NCBI GenBank assembly: GCA_949316235.1
Contig: OX438757.1
Coordinates: forward strand, 15,625,505 to 15,689,504
Length of the DNA: 64,000 bases
Direction: 5' to 3'
DNA from: Oegoconia quadripuncta
Lineage: Eukaryota; Arthropoda; Insecta; Lepidoptera; Autostichidae
In this document: positions 11,165-22,333 of the stretch, in pieces
Layout: every line of letters begins with the position of its first letter
Numbering within the stretch: the stretch's first letter is position 1
Notes under the pieces: generated by a model
What the model was told of the DNA's origin: nothing
The model's database searches: none
Seen by the model: only the letters and a program-made list of their open reading frames with translations
Position numbers and translations under genes: made by a program

Positions 11165-11695
11165 TTTTTTTATGATTAACTGGATACGGGTTTGACCGCA
11201 ATCTCACTTGTTGGAAAGTGTGGATGTGGCCGAAGATGAAGCACGCGATCTCAGTAGATGCCTATTCAACCTTCTCTAGAAAATCGCAAGGTTGTAGGGT
11301 TCAGGAAAGACTGACCCCGGACATGAGTTCCATGCCATTATGAATGAAGAGTCGAACCGCTTAGTGCGAATGTTCGGTATGTTAACTCCATACGGCTGGA
11401 ATCCCTCCCCACGCCTAGTAGTCCGAAGATGAAATGGCCATGATGGAATAAGATTATATGATTCTAATGCACACTAGTGCACATAAGTGCATCCTGTAAA
11501 AGACAGAGACAGGCGACCTTGCGACGGAGTTCGAGGCTCTGCAATTTAGCAGTGATCGAATGGTCACCAATGAGTATTTTGGCGCGTCGTTCCACAGAAT
11601 CGAGTGCAGCTAGTTGGTACTTGGTTGAACTATCTCAATGGTGACAGCAGTATTCCATGCACGAGCGAACCTGAGCCTGGTAAACTATACTATAT
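11165..11695 (-). mobile_element. CR1/Jockey-like LINE: reverse transcriptase C-terminal remnant
   Basis: Minus-strand translation, with frameshifts and stops, gives YQAQVRSCMEYC, then LAALDSVERRAKILIGD, then LQSLELRRKVACL, then PNIRTKRFDSSFIM, and finally NRHLLRSRASSSATS before the 3' UTR. This order is characteristic of the region after the catalytic palm domain in CR1/Jockey-group elements of Lepidoptera. The catalytic FADD-type box lies upstream and is not present. A deletion removes the RTAKxWNSLP core, so the copy is dead. It is the longest member of this family here. Confidence 0.78.
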
Positions 11696-12370
11696 AGTAT
11701 ACTGTTGATGAGTTTTACTAACTATACCATGTATACTTGGATGATTTAATTAAAGGGCATAATGTCTGAACCGTTTTTGAAGCTTGCTTGTATAAGACTC
11801 GAATCAGTGTTAATAAAGCCAATTTCACTGGTTCGAGAAAAAACGTTATTAAGCCCTGCTTGTCCAATCAGTTCTGGGATGTTTTGGTCCTGCTGAATTG
11901 GCACCTTACCTCGGGCAAGGAATGAATTGAATCAGGCGCTTGTTAGCTTAGGACGCCGGCCACGTGAATATGTAAATTTATATTGCGAAGCAACAAAAGC
12001 ACCCAAATGATGAGATTGATTGTAATTAGAATATTGTAATAGTGATTTCCACTTTATTACAATGGGCTTAGAGTTGATAAGGGCATATTTATTTCTCCAT
12101 GCAGACCGATCAACTTTTTTCGAATAATACCGAAGACTTGATACATTAAATTGTACAAATATTGACCCATTACTCTCATGTTTTGGGTGATTATAGTACG
12201 AGAAACAAACATGTTTGGGTGAAGTCCGAAGAAATTATTATGATACGTCAGAATACTTTGATGGATGATCGCTTACCACAGGTTCAACCCAGTCTCCATC
12301 GGTCCCTCAGGTTCGATGGTAGTAAGATTTGCCGTTATTATATTGTTATGGCCCTCAGACTGAGATTTTG
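11696..12370. other. No recognisable feature
   Basis: Short AT-rich palindromes (CTATACTATATAGTATA near 11,685) but no gene or element. Confidence 0.35.
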
Positions 12371-12680
12371 ACCACCTCCGTGACTCAATGTAAATAACAT
12401 ATTTACGAATCAGAGGTCGCGGTTTCGATCCCCAGCGGTACATGTTTAGTACTCGGTTTGGCTGGTAGTAGGGTATTTTAAATGTCCGCCTAGCTAGCTG
12501 CCACCACCTTATCTAAATCTGCCGCCAAACAGCCGTTTTATAGCATTGTTGTGTTCCGGTTGTCAAATATAAAATCGCCAGTCACCCAAATAAGATGGGC
12601 TTTCCTGGTCAGTACGCTTCCACCTTCGCCCTCATCTTCACTTAACATCAGGTGGGATTGAGGTTAAGCCAATAAAAAAA
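12371..12680 (+). mobile_element. SINE A, near full-length
   Basis: The head ACCTCCGTGACTCAATGT and box B-like GGTTTCGATCCCC (one extra T) are present. The body runs to CATCTTCACTTAACATCAGG. The 3' end is shortened, lacking the usual ACCCGT(T/C)GTGCAT before the A run. Confidence 0.85.
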
Positions 12681-12684
12681 TACT

Positions 12685-12745
12685 AATGTTTGGGATATCT
12701 CTGACTACCCAATTTAGGATAAAGGTCGCTACGTTATGTATGTGT
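12685..12745 (+). mobile_element. Family I 3' end fragment
   Basis: TTTGGGATATCTCTGACTAC and AGGATAAAGGTCGCTACGTT match the 3' ends of the copies at 17,497 and 50,950. Confidence 0.5.
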
Positions 12746-13040
12746 CGCAGGTAGATCGTTGATTTAATCATTTTATGAAATGCCTTGTCGGATCGTTATG
12801 TGTCGTAGGTAGATCGTTGATTTAGTCATTTCATGAAATGCCTTGGAGGATCGTTATGTACATTATTGGAAACTGTGCTGCTCAGAGCGGGTTGGTTAGG
12901 TTCTGTTATTACTACTAAGTGGGGCCTCCCTCTAGCTAACACAGTTTCCAATAATGTTGGAAATATCCACCATATGTAATAATTTGCCTAGGCATTTCAT
13001 GAAATGGCTAATTCAACGATCTGCTTGTGACATAACATGT
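12732..13040. mobile_element. Nested foldback element: tandem 60-bp units, inverted third unit, inner hairpin
   Basis: Unit 1 (12,732-12,793) and unit 2 (12,794-12,851) are direct repeats containing GGTAGATCGTTGATTTA and the near-palindrome CATTTCATGAAATG. The same unit returns inverted at about 12,990-13,039. Between them a perfect 17-bp inverted repeat (12,861-12,877 with 12,940-12,956; CATTATTGGAAACTGTG) closes a 62-nt loop. This looks like a MITE with a second foldback inside. Confidence 0.65.
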
Positions 13041-13448
13041 ATGTCGACGACAGATATATCAACAATATACAACCATATGTACAATCCATTCCTCTGTTCT
13101 CGCATTCTGTAGTCCTACATGCGGAAATGAAAACTTTAGTAGTCTTGCAAACAATTCTCATCATCTACTTTGTATATTCCAATTCCCAACATGGCATTGC
13201 TAACTCGATAGACGTAAAATTTTATTCGCATGATAGTTACGCTGCCAAAGCAATAGGTACGGACGGATAATATTTTGGATCCGGACGCTTACGGACTTTG
13301 TAAGCTTGCCAGATTTGAGAGCGATATATTAAAATTGTGATAATGTAGTCAACTTGCCATGTCCTATGAATATTTTATGTATTTCGACAGACGTTTGGAA
13401 TAGGGACACTTGCAGAACTAATAATACCATCAAAAACATAAACATATC

Positions 13449-13475
13449 AACCGCCTCCGTGGCTCAATGTAAACG
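13449..13475 (+). mobile_element. SINE A head, 27-bp relic
   Basis: ACCGCCTCCGTGGCTCAATG plus TAAAC is identical to the 5' end of SINE A. Nothing downstream matches, so either a deletion removed the rest or this is an aborted insertion. Confidence 0.6.
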
Positions 13476-14009
13476 GACTTTAACATTACAGGAAGTTACA
13501 CCACGAAAATTACGTATTTTTAATATAACAGTACGACAACAACCAAGCATACAATGTTCTTCACAACATCTCAAGTGATAACATTTTCAAAAATCACGAT
13601 TTATTTTCGGATCATGTCCAATTTGAAGATATGAAAATTAATAGGAATCCAATAAAAGAGCTTTAGTCCCTTTCAGAGGGTTTCCGTTTGAGAAACGCAA
13701 ATAAAGACTCGACGTAAGAGGTTCTCGCGATCAGCGTTGAATAAAATATATCCATAGATGATTGTATTATATATTACCTTTAAGGGAGGGAATTCAAATT
13801 TGGTATTACTTAATTCAAACGGCTAAGGTTTTTTTGTGTTGATTGGACTGACCTTGAATTAACAGATACAGAGCTTTGAGGTTTTTTTTGTTAACTTTAA
13901 CTTTGAGGGGTTTTATGAATTTTCGGTATTTGATCAATCATCAATCAAATATTTTTATGACGATTTATTGTTAATTCACGCAGTCATATTCCATTACTAC
14001 GCTATTAAA
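13476..14009. other. No recognisable feature
   Basis: No repeat or frame of note. Confidence 0.35.
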
Positions 14010-14062
14010 CCCTCGACAAAAACGTTATGTGTGTGTGCGTGAGTGTGTGTAAAGTGTGGTCC
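14010..14062 (+). repeat. GT-rich run, probable family H fragment
   Basis: AAACGTTATGTGTGTGTGCG followed by TGAGTGTGTG resembles the start of family H. Confidence 0.4.
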
Positions 14063-14277
14063 AATTAGTATGGATTTTTAGAACAAGCTTTTATTAACTT
14101 AACTAAGAAATTTTGGAAGTGAACTTTAACCTACTTCTAACTGACGTATCGAAGTGATACTTGTTATGTAAATGTAGTTCGGATGACAAAACTATAATTT
14201 GGTGTCTTGGAGCTGATGCAACAATGGAAGCAGGAGGTGGATGGTGGAACTCTTCAGTGGATACTAGGTCGTAGGTA

Positions 14278-14462
14278 AAGGTCGCGGGCTCGAAATTCGT
14301 ATGATGAATGCAGACATTGTGTTCCCGAGCTATGGATGTTTTTCATATATATACTTATTTACAAAAAAAAATGTATTTGTGTAGTCTATAATACAAGACT
14401 AGTTGCTTAGTGTGGAACTAGATGGCGCTATGTGTATGTGCAAAGATATTTATTTATTTATA
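14278..14462 (+). mobile_element. SINE B, head partly lost
   Basis: A box B-like GGTCGCGGGCTCGAAATTCG is followed by the body GTATGATGAATGCAGACA, TCCCGAGCTATGGATGTTTT, TTAGTGTGGAACTAGATGGC and a TTTATTTATTTA tail. The copy at 22,766 is a close relative. Confidence 0.75.
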
Positions 14463-14804
14463 ATTTCCGGGGAGTTTTGGAAAACTGTTTTGAGCGTTCT
14501 GTTCCCAACCCCAGGATGACAATGGGACTTTAGTACTAAGCCTACGCCATTCATCTATCCGTCTGTCTGTCATAGGGTTCTATGCTTCAGAGGTCGCAAG
14601 TTTAAATTTTCACGCAATACGTTTTACTTTACTGGCAACAAAAACTTAATCCAACTGCGAAATTTTGGAACACGTCACACTGAAACTGAATTGAAGAGCA
14701 GTCGGTTATGTTTTGTTTAATTGTAAACGCTACAATAAAATATATTAAAAAAAAATCAAATTTAATTAAATCTATTCACAAAGGAAAATAAAACAGCGGA
14801 TTTT

Positions 14805-15005
14805 TTTTTTGTATAACTGGATACACTTTTGACCACAACCTCACCTGATGGGAACTGACAGTAGATGCCTATTCACCCTGCTCTTGAAAATCCCAAGGTT
14901 GTAGGATTCAGGAAAGACTGACGCCGGAAGGGAGTGCCATGCCTTGGCTGTTCGCATTATGAATGAAGAGTCGAAACGTTTAGTGCGAATGTTCGGTAAT
15001 ACAGT
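14805..15005 (-). mobile_element. CR1/Jockey-like LINE 3' end
   Basis: The minus strand encodes PNIRTKRF(D/N)SSFIM, RTAKAWHSLPASVFPES and YNLGIFKSRVNRHLLS with little disruption. This is the extreme C-terminus of the reverse transcriptase. The rest is lost by 5' truncation. Confidence 0.78.
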
Positions 15006-17496
15006 TATTGACATGTTTCTGCTTAATTATCACGGAGAGGCTTGTTTTAACCTTAATTTGTAGTTGTAATGTGATTTTCTTTGAAGAATTTAAGAATTCA
15101 AGGAAGACTGTTCCATTGTAAGTTTACCTACCACTTCGTAAGTTTGTTTTCGCAACTAACCCCATAAAAATTATTACATTATAATGACAATTTAATTTAG
15201 ATTCAGACAACAGCAATAGTTTTTTTAGTATTCATACAGAATACACGAGAAATCGTACAAGAAACGCACCAGGTGAACTGGTCACCGCGGCACGTTCCTC
15301 CTCGCGGCGATTTAGCGCACGGTACTTGGGAAGCGTAGGCCTCGAATAAGGGTAATTCTGGAACTTCAAATTCGATTTTGAAAATTCTGTCATTAAAAAA
15401 AGCTAAACTATTTTCTATTAACATACGCTATAGGTTATCGAAATCACAGGTTACCACCAGGTTAGCCATTATCGATATGTCGGATAATCGAACTGCGAAT
15501 TTTTCTTCAATTTTGCAAAACAACCGACTTCAGTTATATTTGGTTTTTTATCTCAAGAGTGCATCATCAAATCTTCACCGAATTGCATGGCACCACTCTG
15601 ATTGTACACGCTATTAACCAAAAATAATCAACTAAATCGGTTAACAATCGACAAAGATATCGCATAAGAAACATGCAAATGAAGTTATGCAATCGAACGA
15701 GATCCTTATACTTTTTCTAATAGACATCAAAACGTGGCCTCGTCTAGATTTAGAGACTGGTCATCTCAATTACATAGAGACTTTACTCTTCTTCTAGCAG
15801 AAACTTAATACAATTTGTCTCCTCGAACATCCAATGTCGAATTCCATATAAAGTTTTAGCCCCTTTTCTTGCCAGTTCGTTCGGATGGACGGTTTTTCTT
15901 TTGATCTCCCCGCTTACGACCCACCGCCCTTTCATAAAGCTTTTTTCTTAGTTTTCTTAGATATTTATATATCATGTCTTTGTAATATTGTAATCCATTA
16001 GGATTTTATCCCGTGCGACCCATTTCTTTAACAAAATTTTGTAAGGTGGAAACGGTAAAGAAATTTACATTATAACTCAGTAGGTTGAAGTTGTTATCGA
16101 AAGGTATCTTCCGTAGATGTGTCTGTATAATGGCTGATTTTGCTACAACCATTTTTGTGTGCCGACAATTCTGTCTTTATGATTATTATAATTCCGGAGC
16201 CCAGCTTTGTCGACGACACTATTCTCACGCCTTCAGCGTAGGTAATCCCAGATGGTAGAGTTTAGTGTTTGGGGGAAGCATTCTCCTCTGGACAGTAATT
16301 CTACGTCTGCCGCATGTACAACACTTTCTCCCTTTCCGCCTGAGCTTAGCTCCGGAAGCGATATCATCATGTAGGATATTAGGCTTTTAAAGAATAGTTT
16401 TTAATTATAAATTTAGTAGCTTTATATAAAATTCACAAGTATAAAGGAACGCACTCGCATCCGCCTGTCATGTTTGTGACGTCACTTGATTACCCTTTTT
16501 TTCTTATCTTACTGGTCGACTCTAACGTAGCTGCGCGTGTTTTATTAATTTACTCCAAAGTTCAATAAATAACAAGTGAAGGTTGCTTTATGGGTTAGCT
16601 TCCGTATAAGGCCCCATCCTAGTGTGGAAGACCAGGGAGCTCCCGAGAAGATCCATCTGAGGTAAAAGACACAGAAAGAAAGAAGGAAACTGTTTATTCG
16701 CCACTTCGACACATATACAACAATTGTTAGGCAAATAAAGTAACAGAACACTCAGATAAGTGTCGCAGCAGCGAAAGGGAAACGACGGAGCTATATGCTG
16801 AGCTTATAAGAGCCGAGTGCTGGTTTACTGTCGCACCCAGAACAGACGAGTTACCGTCGCTAGTTGCATAAAGACAGGACATTCCTGTCAAAGGAATAAA
16901 AATGTGCTATGTAAATTAAATAAATATTGTTATGTGACATAAAACTGATATATATGACACAGGACCACGAGGTACCTAGCTTAGGTTTTCTAGAAGAAAG
17001 TGATATTTTTACAGTCCACTGCTCGTTCTAGCGAAGTAACATACACATATATAGAGTCAGATCTTATAGCATCATAATTACGTACACATTACCAACCACC
17101 CCACAGTTCTATTTAGGTACTTATATTTTGATAACAAATGAAATTCAACAATGAATGAGGATATTTTCATTAAAATATTTTCAGCAGTCGCCTGCTCCAT
17201 CTTCCTAATTTAACTCTCCGCTCTCCTGCTTCCTTAGTACACTTTAAATGCATCTCAATGAATTTCTTATGCAGAACCACTTCGCCACCACTCCAGTAGT
17301 CAACTCTAGGATCATTTACTTTGATAAATGGTCCTCGTGCAATCATTAATAATTCACTTGTGAATTTCAAGTGTAACAGATTGCATACAAAGTTATTTCC
17401 CGATCTCTACAGACTACTACTTGATAAATCAATATTCTACAATCAAAATGTATAATTACATTAAAAATGGGAAGTGCTGTGTGGTTTCGGCACTCA
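15006..17496. other. Long stretch without identified features
   Basis: Contains GC-richer islands at about 15,240-15,350 and 16,190-16,370. In both, frames on either strand are short, and I see no conserved domain or convincing splice-site pair. A host exon cannot be excluded in the first. Confidence 0.35.
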
Positions 17497-17760
17497 AATA
17501 GAATAGAACCAACCCTTCTCTTTCCGTGGGTATCTTCAAGAAGGCGACTAAGTGACTTTCCATTAAAACATCTATAGATTTGCACGTTTGAACAACGATG
17601 GGCTCACTCCCCGTCACTTGTGAATTTCTGTATATTTCCTAAGATGAACTGTGGATATTTATCAATCATTAATCTTTTAATATTTGGAACACCCAAACGC
17701 TTCTGTTTTGAATATCTCTACCTATTTGGGATAAAGGTCGTGACATTATGTGTGTCTATA
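17497..17760 (+). mobile_element. Family I SINE-like repeat
   Basis: From ATAGAACCAACCCTTCTCTT through GGCGACTAAGTGACTTTCC and ACATCTATAGATTTGCACGT to GGGATAAAGGTCGTGACATT. The 50,950-51,195 copy is collinear over about 240 bp. The end (TCTCTACCTATTTGGGATAA then GGTCGTGACATTATG) parallels the 3' end of the RTE-like LINE at 49,815, a sign of SINE-LINE partnership (inference). Confidence 0.65.
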
Positions 17761-17960
17761 TACTATATTTCGCATACACAGACCTATTATCGAAATAATA
17801 GGTCAGTGACCTCACGATAGCGAAAGAAGGAGTGAAATAGAAGCCTTCGGTGTCTACTAGTAAACCCATCGAGTTTGCGATCGTTCTATTTATTATGATG
17901 GATGAATATTATTTTTTTATACAGGGCTTAAACCGGAAATAAGGCTTCCTTTCAGACCTG

Positions 17961-18205
17961 ACAGTCAGTGTTTTCACGTCGCCCCTGTAGGCCACCGACT
18001 TGGTTTAACGACTGCCTTCAATTGAAAACAACTGCTACCGACTATTTAACGTGCCTTCCACAGCACGGAACACTCGTATTAAAATGCTACTAGTGGTCAC
18101 CTATCCAAGGAGTGATCGCGCCAGACACTGCTTAACGTCACTAATCGAAAACCAATACCGAATGCGACTGCGCCACGAGTGTTAGATTAATACGTGATAG
18201 TTTAA
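17961..18205 (-). mobile_element. SINE D with best-preserved 5S-like head
   Basis: On the minus strand the head reads GATTAGTGACGTTAAGCAGT then GTCTGGCGCGATCACTCCTT then GGATAGGTGACCACTAG. This parallels the internal-promoter half of animal 5S rRNA (ATTAAGCAGCGTCGGGCGCG followed by AGATGGG-GACC), with about 17 of 20 bases equal in the first block. The body carries GGTGGCCTACAGGGGCGAC. The 5S resemblance is from memory of 5S sequence and is an inference. Confidence 0.6.
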
Positions 18206-18224
18206 ATAGTGGGTGAATGGAACG

Positions 18225-18371
18225 GGCGATAACGAAATTAATGTGCAGCTTCTGGAAGAGGGTGGAATACTGGTTCTTAAAGCCCTTCAGAAACGCTTAC
18301 AGTGCATACTTACGCTGAAGGCATGGAATGGATTGATACCATCCTCTTATCTACAAAGCATCAAAGACTAG
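18225..18371 (+). pseudogene. LINE reverse transcriptase N-terminal fragment (RTE-like)
   Basis: A plus-strand frame reads GDNEINVQLLEEGG, then VLKALQKRLQ, and stops after SYLQSIKD. The pattern D-x-x-x-V-(Q/E)-L-L-(E/K)-x-G-G followed by ALQKLFN is the conserved start of the finger domain in RTE-type reverse transcriptases. Only about 48 codons remain and both sides lose similarity. It is the only RT N-terminal piece I found; all others are C-terminal. Confidence 0.5.
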
Positions 18372-18849
18372 ATTATGTTGTACCGGTGTTAAGATTAAGA
18401 CTGATAGTATCAGGGTGATACAAAGCATCTGTGCCCTCTGTATTTGTTGTCAAATTGACACTTACCTCAGTGAGGTCACAGATAATTAGCATCAGCAGCC
18501 TTACATGTCCCCAGTATTAGATGTATGGATGGTGGATTGTGTCACACCAGTGGCCTGACAACGCTTTTTTATTTTTTATTTTAAGAACACAAACAGTCAA
18601 AGCATAATGCAAGAAACATATTGGTAAAATAATAATTCTTTGACAAACAGTGTCCACAGATAAAATTTTTCAGAAAATTTTATCTTTGGACAGTGTGAGC
18701 AATGTATACGCTTTTACAGTAATGTTCCTACTGATATCCAACTCAGACTGATATCTGATGACGAAGAACATGATGAAGAAAAATTAACCTTTCCCTATTG
18801 CAATAAATACTTCACTTTGGCACTTAAACTACTTCATCATCAACAGTCT
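18372..18849. other. No recognisable feature
   Basis: Contains an inverted pair, AAAATTTTTCAGAAAATTTT near 18,663, and nothing else of note. Confidence 0.35.
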
Positions 18850-19154
18850 CCGCCACTCCGTGGCTCAATTTAAACAACATTGGGTTTACGATTGGGAGGT
18901 CGCGGGTCGATCCCCAGCGGGGTACGGTGGTAGGGCATTTTAAATGTCCGCCTGGCTAGCTACTACCATCTTATTTAAATCTGCCGCCAAGTAGCAATGT
19001 TAATAGCATTGTTGTGTTCCGGTTGTCAGAGATAAGATAGCTAGTCACCCCAATTATGTTGGGGTTTCCGGGTCAGTACGCATCCACCTTCGACCTCATC
19101 TTCTCTTTTTATGATTGTGATTGAGGTCAAGAACCAACTCGTTGTGCATAAAAT
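18850..19154 (+). mobile_element. SINE A, internal deletion
   Basis: The head CCACTCCGTGGCTCAATT and box B (GGGTCGATCCCCAGCGG) are present. The stretch after GGGGTACG that normally reads TTTAAGTACTCGGTTTGG is deleted, and the body resumes at GGTGGTAGGGCATTTT. Confidence 0.88.
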
Positions 19155-19169
19155 AAAGTCTTACACGTC

Positions 19170-19650
19170 TTTGGAGTAAGGGTCCTCTCTCTGAGAGGGT
19201 ATGGGTCATAATCCACCACGCGGACCCAGTGCGGATTGGTAGATGTGTCATGTGTCATTGGTAGAAGTCAGTGTTTTAAACCACCCCTCTAGGCCACCGC
19301 CTAACCTTAACGACTACTTTCAATTGAACCAACCGGGATCGACTATTAAACGTGCCATCTGAAGCACGGAAACACACGTATGCCACTAGTGGTCACCCAT
19401 CCAATAACTGATCATGACAAACACAACTTAACTTCGCTTATCGAATACAGATAGCGAATGAGTCTGAAACACGAGTGCTTCTTTAAACTACTTAAACGGT
19501 TAAAACAACAAACAAACAATCAGGTGATATAGTATAACACAAATTCATTTAAAAGTATGTCAATATCCTGCCAATAAACTGATGTGATGTCAAGTCCTAA
19601 TCTTGTCAAAATTAAGCCAAGAGGTAACTTATGTTAAACACTTCAGGTGG
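19170..19650 (-). mobile_element. SINE D copy plus about 150 bp shared upstream sequence
   Basis: Collinear, in reverse, with 61,500-61,985. The homology covers the tail (AGAGGGTATGGGTCATAATC), the body and the 5S-like head (GTGGTCACCCATCCAATAAC) and continues past the head through CAACAAACAAACAATCAGGT and CCTGCCAATAAACTGATGTG. The shared upstream part means either a larger mobile unit or duplication of an insertion with its flank. Confidence 0.6.
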
Positions 19651-20243
19651 TCACTAGTCTGACATACATATCATACCTACTTTCTCCCAGTGAAATCCGA
19701 CATAAAAGCATATCAACTACATATGTAAATATGCTGACAACAAAGTGATCTCAAATCCTAATTTTGTCAAATTAAAGCCATGAGTTTATTTATGTACCCT
19801 GTTTACGCTATACTGTATTGCAATCCCCATCCAGTTTCAACACTTAATGAGCTTTACTGAAAGCGTACATAATTGAACTTCCCTACACCATCCTTTATAA
19901 AGCCTATATCCAAAGGTACACCCCGGCTGATACTTATAGGATTCAATAAACGCATTTGGGCCTTACTGAAGGCTCCGAGGGGTTTCAATGCAGGGGGATG
20001 TTGTGAATCAATCACGCTTAGAGTAGTTTGAGGGCAAAGCTATGAATATTACCTATTTGGGCGGTATTTGGGAGAATGGGTAACGGGATTTATTGGAGAT
20101 GTCTAATGCTGGTGAAATATGTGAAAATTGTGGGGTTTTAAAACTTCTTGTGACAATGGTGAGGGGAAGAGGATTGACAAAAAATTTATGTTTTGAAGAA
20201 ACAATGTGAAATGTGAAAACTTAGTTCTTCACTTACTTACTTT
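19651..20243. other. Short internal duplication, otherwise featureless
   Basis: GTGATCTCAAATCCTAATTT and TGTCAAATTAAAGCCATGAG near 19,745 echo the block near 19,583-19,625. No gene seen. Confidence 0.4.
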
Positions 20244-20578
20244 TAACCGCCTCCGTGGCTCAATGTAAACAACATTGGGTTTACGAATCGAAGGTCGCGG
20301 GTTCGATCCCCAGCGGGGTATATGCTTAAGTACTCTGTTTGGTTGGTGGTAGGGCATTTAAAATGTCCGCCTGGCCAGCTACCACCATCTTATCTAAATC
20401 TGCTGCCAAGCAGTAATGTTAATAGCATTGTTGTATTCCGGTTGTCAGTGATAAGATAGCCAGTCCCCCAAATGTGTTGGGGTTTCCGGGTCAGTACGCA
20501 TCCACCTTTGACCTCATCTTCACTTAACATCAGGTGTGACTGGGGTGAACTACGAATCCGTCGTGCATAAAAAAAAAG
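20244..20578 (+). mobile_element. SINE A, full-length
   Basis: Intact head (AACCGCCTCCGTGGCTCAAT), box B (GGTTCGATCCCCAGCGGGG), complete body and a 3' end CGTCGTGCATAAAAAAAAAG. It is among the closest to an inferred consensus. Confidence 0.92.
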
Positions 20579-20967
20579 AAACAATTGATCCGTCAATAAT
20601 CGGCAAAACTACCGCTTTCACTCAGTTATCGTGCTCTGTCTCTGGCGTCCATCATCCGTCTTCAGCAAAAGACCTCCCTGGCGATATAATCTTTCAAATA
20701 ATCATCAAAATCGATTAACAATTGACGAGTATATTGCGTAATAAACATGTAAAACCGACGAATCGAGAACCTCGTCAAATATAAATCAATGTGGGTACGT
20801 TATTTTCCACGCCCTCACCGGCCAATGATCTATTTAATATCAATACCTTTGAAAGCAGTACCACGAACAGCTGAATGACGTTGACGTAATATTTACCTGA
20901 AAAGATAAAGAAATAATTTTAAAAATTCACAAATATCTAATAATATAATTCATACATAGGTACATAC

Positions 20968-21372
20968 ATAAAGTTACGCCTGCTTCCCAGTAGGGGTGGG
21001 CAGAGACCGCAAGCTTCCACTTGTTACGATCTGACACACCTCTTTTGCTTCATTCACTCGCATAAGGTTGTTCATACATGCTCATCAGTTTAGGGTACTC
21101 ACTTGGCCTGTGTTTAAGACCGTCACGATTTTTTGCTTTTGTACTTTTGCCGTGGTCTTCTCCTACCAACACTACCATCCACATTCGCTACGTATATCTC
21201 TTCATCCTCTCCACATGTCCAAATCATCTCAGCATATCTTTTTCAATCTTTGTCACTACGTTTTCATTCACACTGCTTAACTCCCTAATTACACTATTCC
21301 TGATTCTATCTTTCAAAATCACCCCACTCATTCTTCTCAATGATTTCATTTCTACTGCATTAATTCTACTAA
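20968..21372 (-). pseudogene. RTE-like LINE reverse transcriptase C-terminus, degenerate
   Basis: Same family as 49,815-50,470: the plus strand shows GGTTGTTCATACATGCTCAT, CCAACACTACCATCCACATT and CCTCTCCACATGTCCAAATC in the same order. Indels break the frame. The inner end reaches a TCATCATCAT run at which the next LINE fragment begins, so the two elements abut. Confidence 0.75.
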
Positions 21373-21375
21373 TAA

Positions 21376-21900
21376 TTCCTTCATCATCATCATCATCAAA
21401 TTAGCCGAAAGACGTCCGCTGCTGGACAAAGGCCTCCCCAAAGATCTCCACAACGATCGGTACTACGCTGCCCGCATCCAGCGGCTTTCCGCGATCTTTA
21501 CCAAATCGTCGGTCCACCTCGTGGGGAGTCTGCCCACACTACGTCTTCCGGTGAGTGGTCGCTATTCGAGAACCTTTCCGCCCCAACGGCCATCGGTCCT
21601 ACGAGCAATGTGCCCCGCCCATTCCCCTTACGTTTGGCAATTCTTCGGGCTACCTCGGTCACTTTGGTTCTCCTGCGAATCTCCTCATTTCTAATTCGAT
21701 CCCGCAGGGAGACTCCGAGCATAGCTTGCTCCATTGCCCTTTGGGTGACCTTGAGCCTGAGGCCCATAGTGAGCAACCACGTTTCAGTTCCATATGTCAT
21801 CACTGCCAACAAACGCTGATCAAAGATTTTCGTCTTGAGACATTGGGGTATTTGGGACGAGAAGATGTTACTTATCTTCCCAGCCGAGCTAGATTCGATA
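21376..21900 (-). pseudogene. RTE-like LINE (second family), reverse transcriptase C-terminus
   Basis: The minus strand encodes TYGTETWLLTMGLRLKVTQR, then AMEQAMLGVSLRDRIRNEE, IRRRTKVTEVARRIAKRKGN, and after a frameshift GRPT-type residues and a 3' end with a (TGA)n tail. The YGxExW-x-L motif followed by RAMLGVSLRDRIRN and a GRP(P/T)xRW block is typical of the post-catalytic region of RTE reverse transcriptases. The frame from 21,812 to 21,498 is 104 codons. No catalytic aspartates are present. Confidence 0.78.
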
Positions 21901-21929
21901 TATAATTCACTAGATAATTTAGATTTAGA

Positions 21930-21998
21930 TCACCTCATTTTCACTTAACATCAGGTGTGATTGAGGTCAAGTACAAATCCATTGTGCATAAAGAAAAA
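21930..21998 (+). mobile_element. SINE A, 3' end fragment
   Basis: TCACTTAACATCAGGTGTGA, TTGAGGTCAAGTACAAATCC and ATTGTGCATAAAG are the last 65 bases of SINE A. Confidence 0.8.
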
Positions 21999-22172
21999 CC
22001 TCAGGGAACTAAACATTAAATTATCTTCGAGATTAGGTATTATTTAGAATTAGCATTTAGGTTTCTTGAGTGCAGGTTAAAAGCGATTTTTTTGTTTTAT
22101 TCTGTATTTATAAAGAAATCTTAATTTATCCAATGAGAACGCCACTGAACGGAATAAAAGCTCCTAAGCTCG

Positions 22173-22333
22173 CTTGCATTGGATGGCTAAATTTCGTAGC
22201 GCGTAAGCGCCCTAGAAATACGGATAAGAAGAAGGCCCTAGAAGGTAAGACGGCTAATAGACGGACGTACTGAGTCACCATAATTTACTTATAGGGCGCT
22301 TACGTGGTACCAAATTTAGCCATCCAATGCAAA
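22173..22333. repeat. Inverted repeat, about 42-bp arms
   Basis: 22,173-22,214 (TTGCATTGGATGGCTAAATT ... AAGCGCCCTA) pairs with 22,292-22,333 with a few mismatches and a 2-bp offset. The right arm and its outer flank (CGAACGCAAACATTTTTACT) recur at 63,430-63,520, so this is a dispersed MITE-like element. Confidence 0.7.

Noticed and set aside
15203..15424. Possible host exon in a GC-richer patch
   Set aside because: Frames on both strands are short, no domain is recognised, and no convincing pair of splice sites was found. Left as unassigned.
20244..20330. Functional tRNA gene (A and B box-like sequences)
   Set aside because: The acceptor stem does not close and the same head heads a 320-bp repeat many times over; it is a SINE promoter region.
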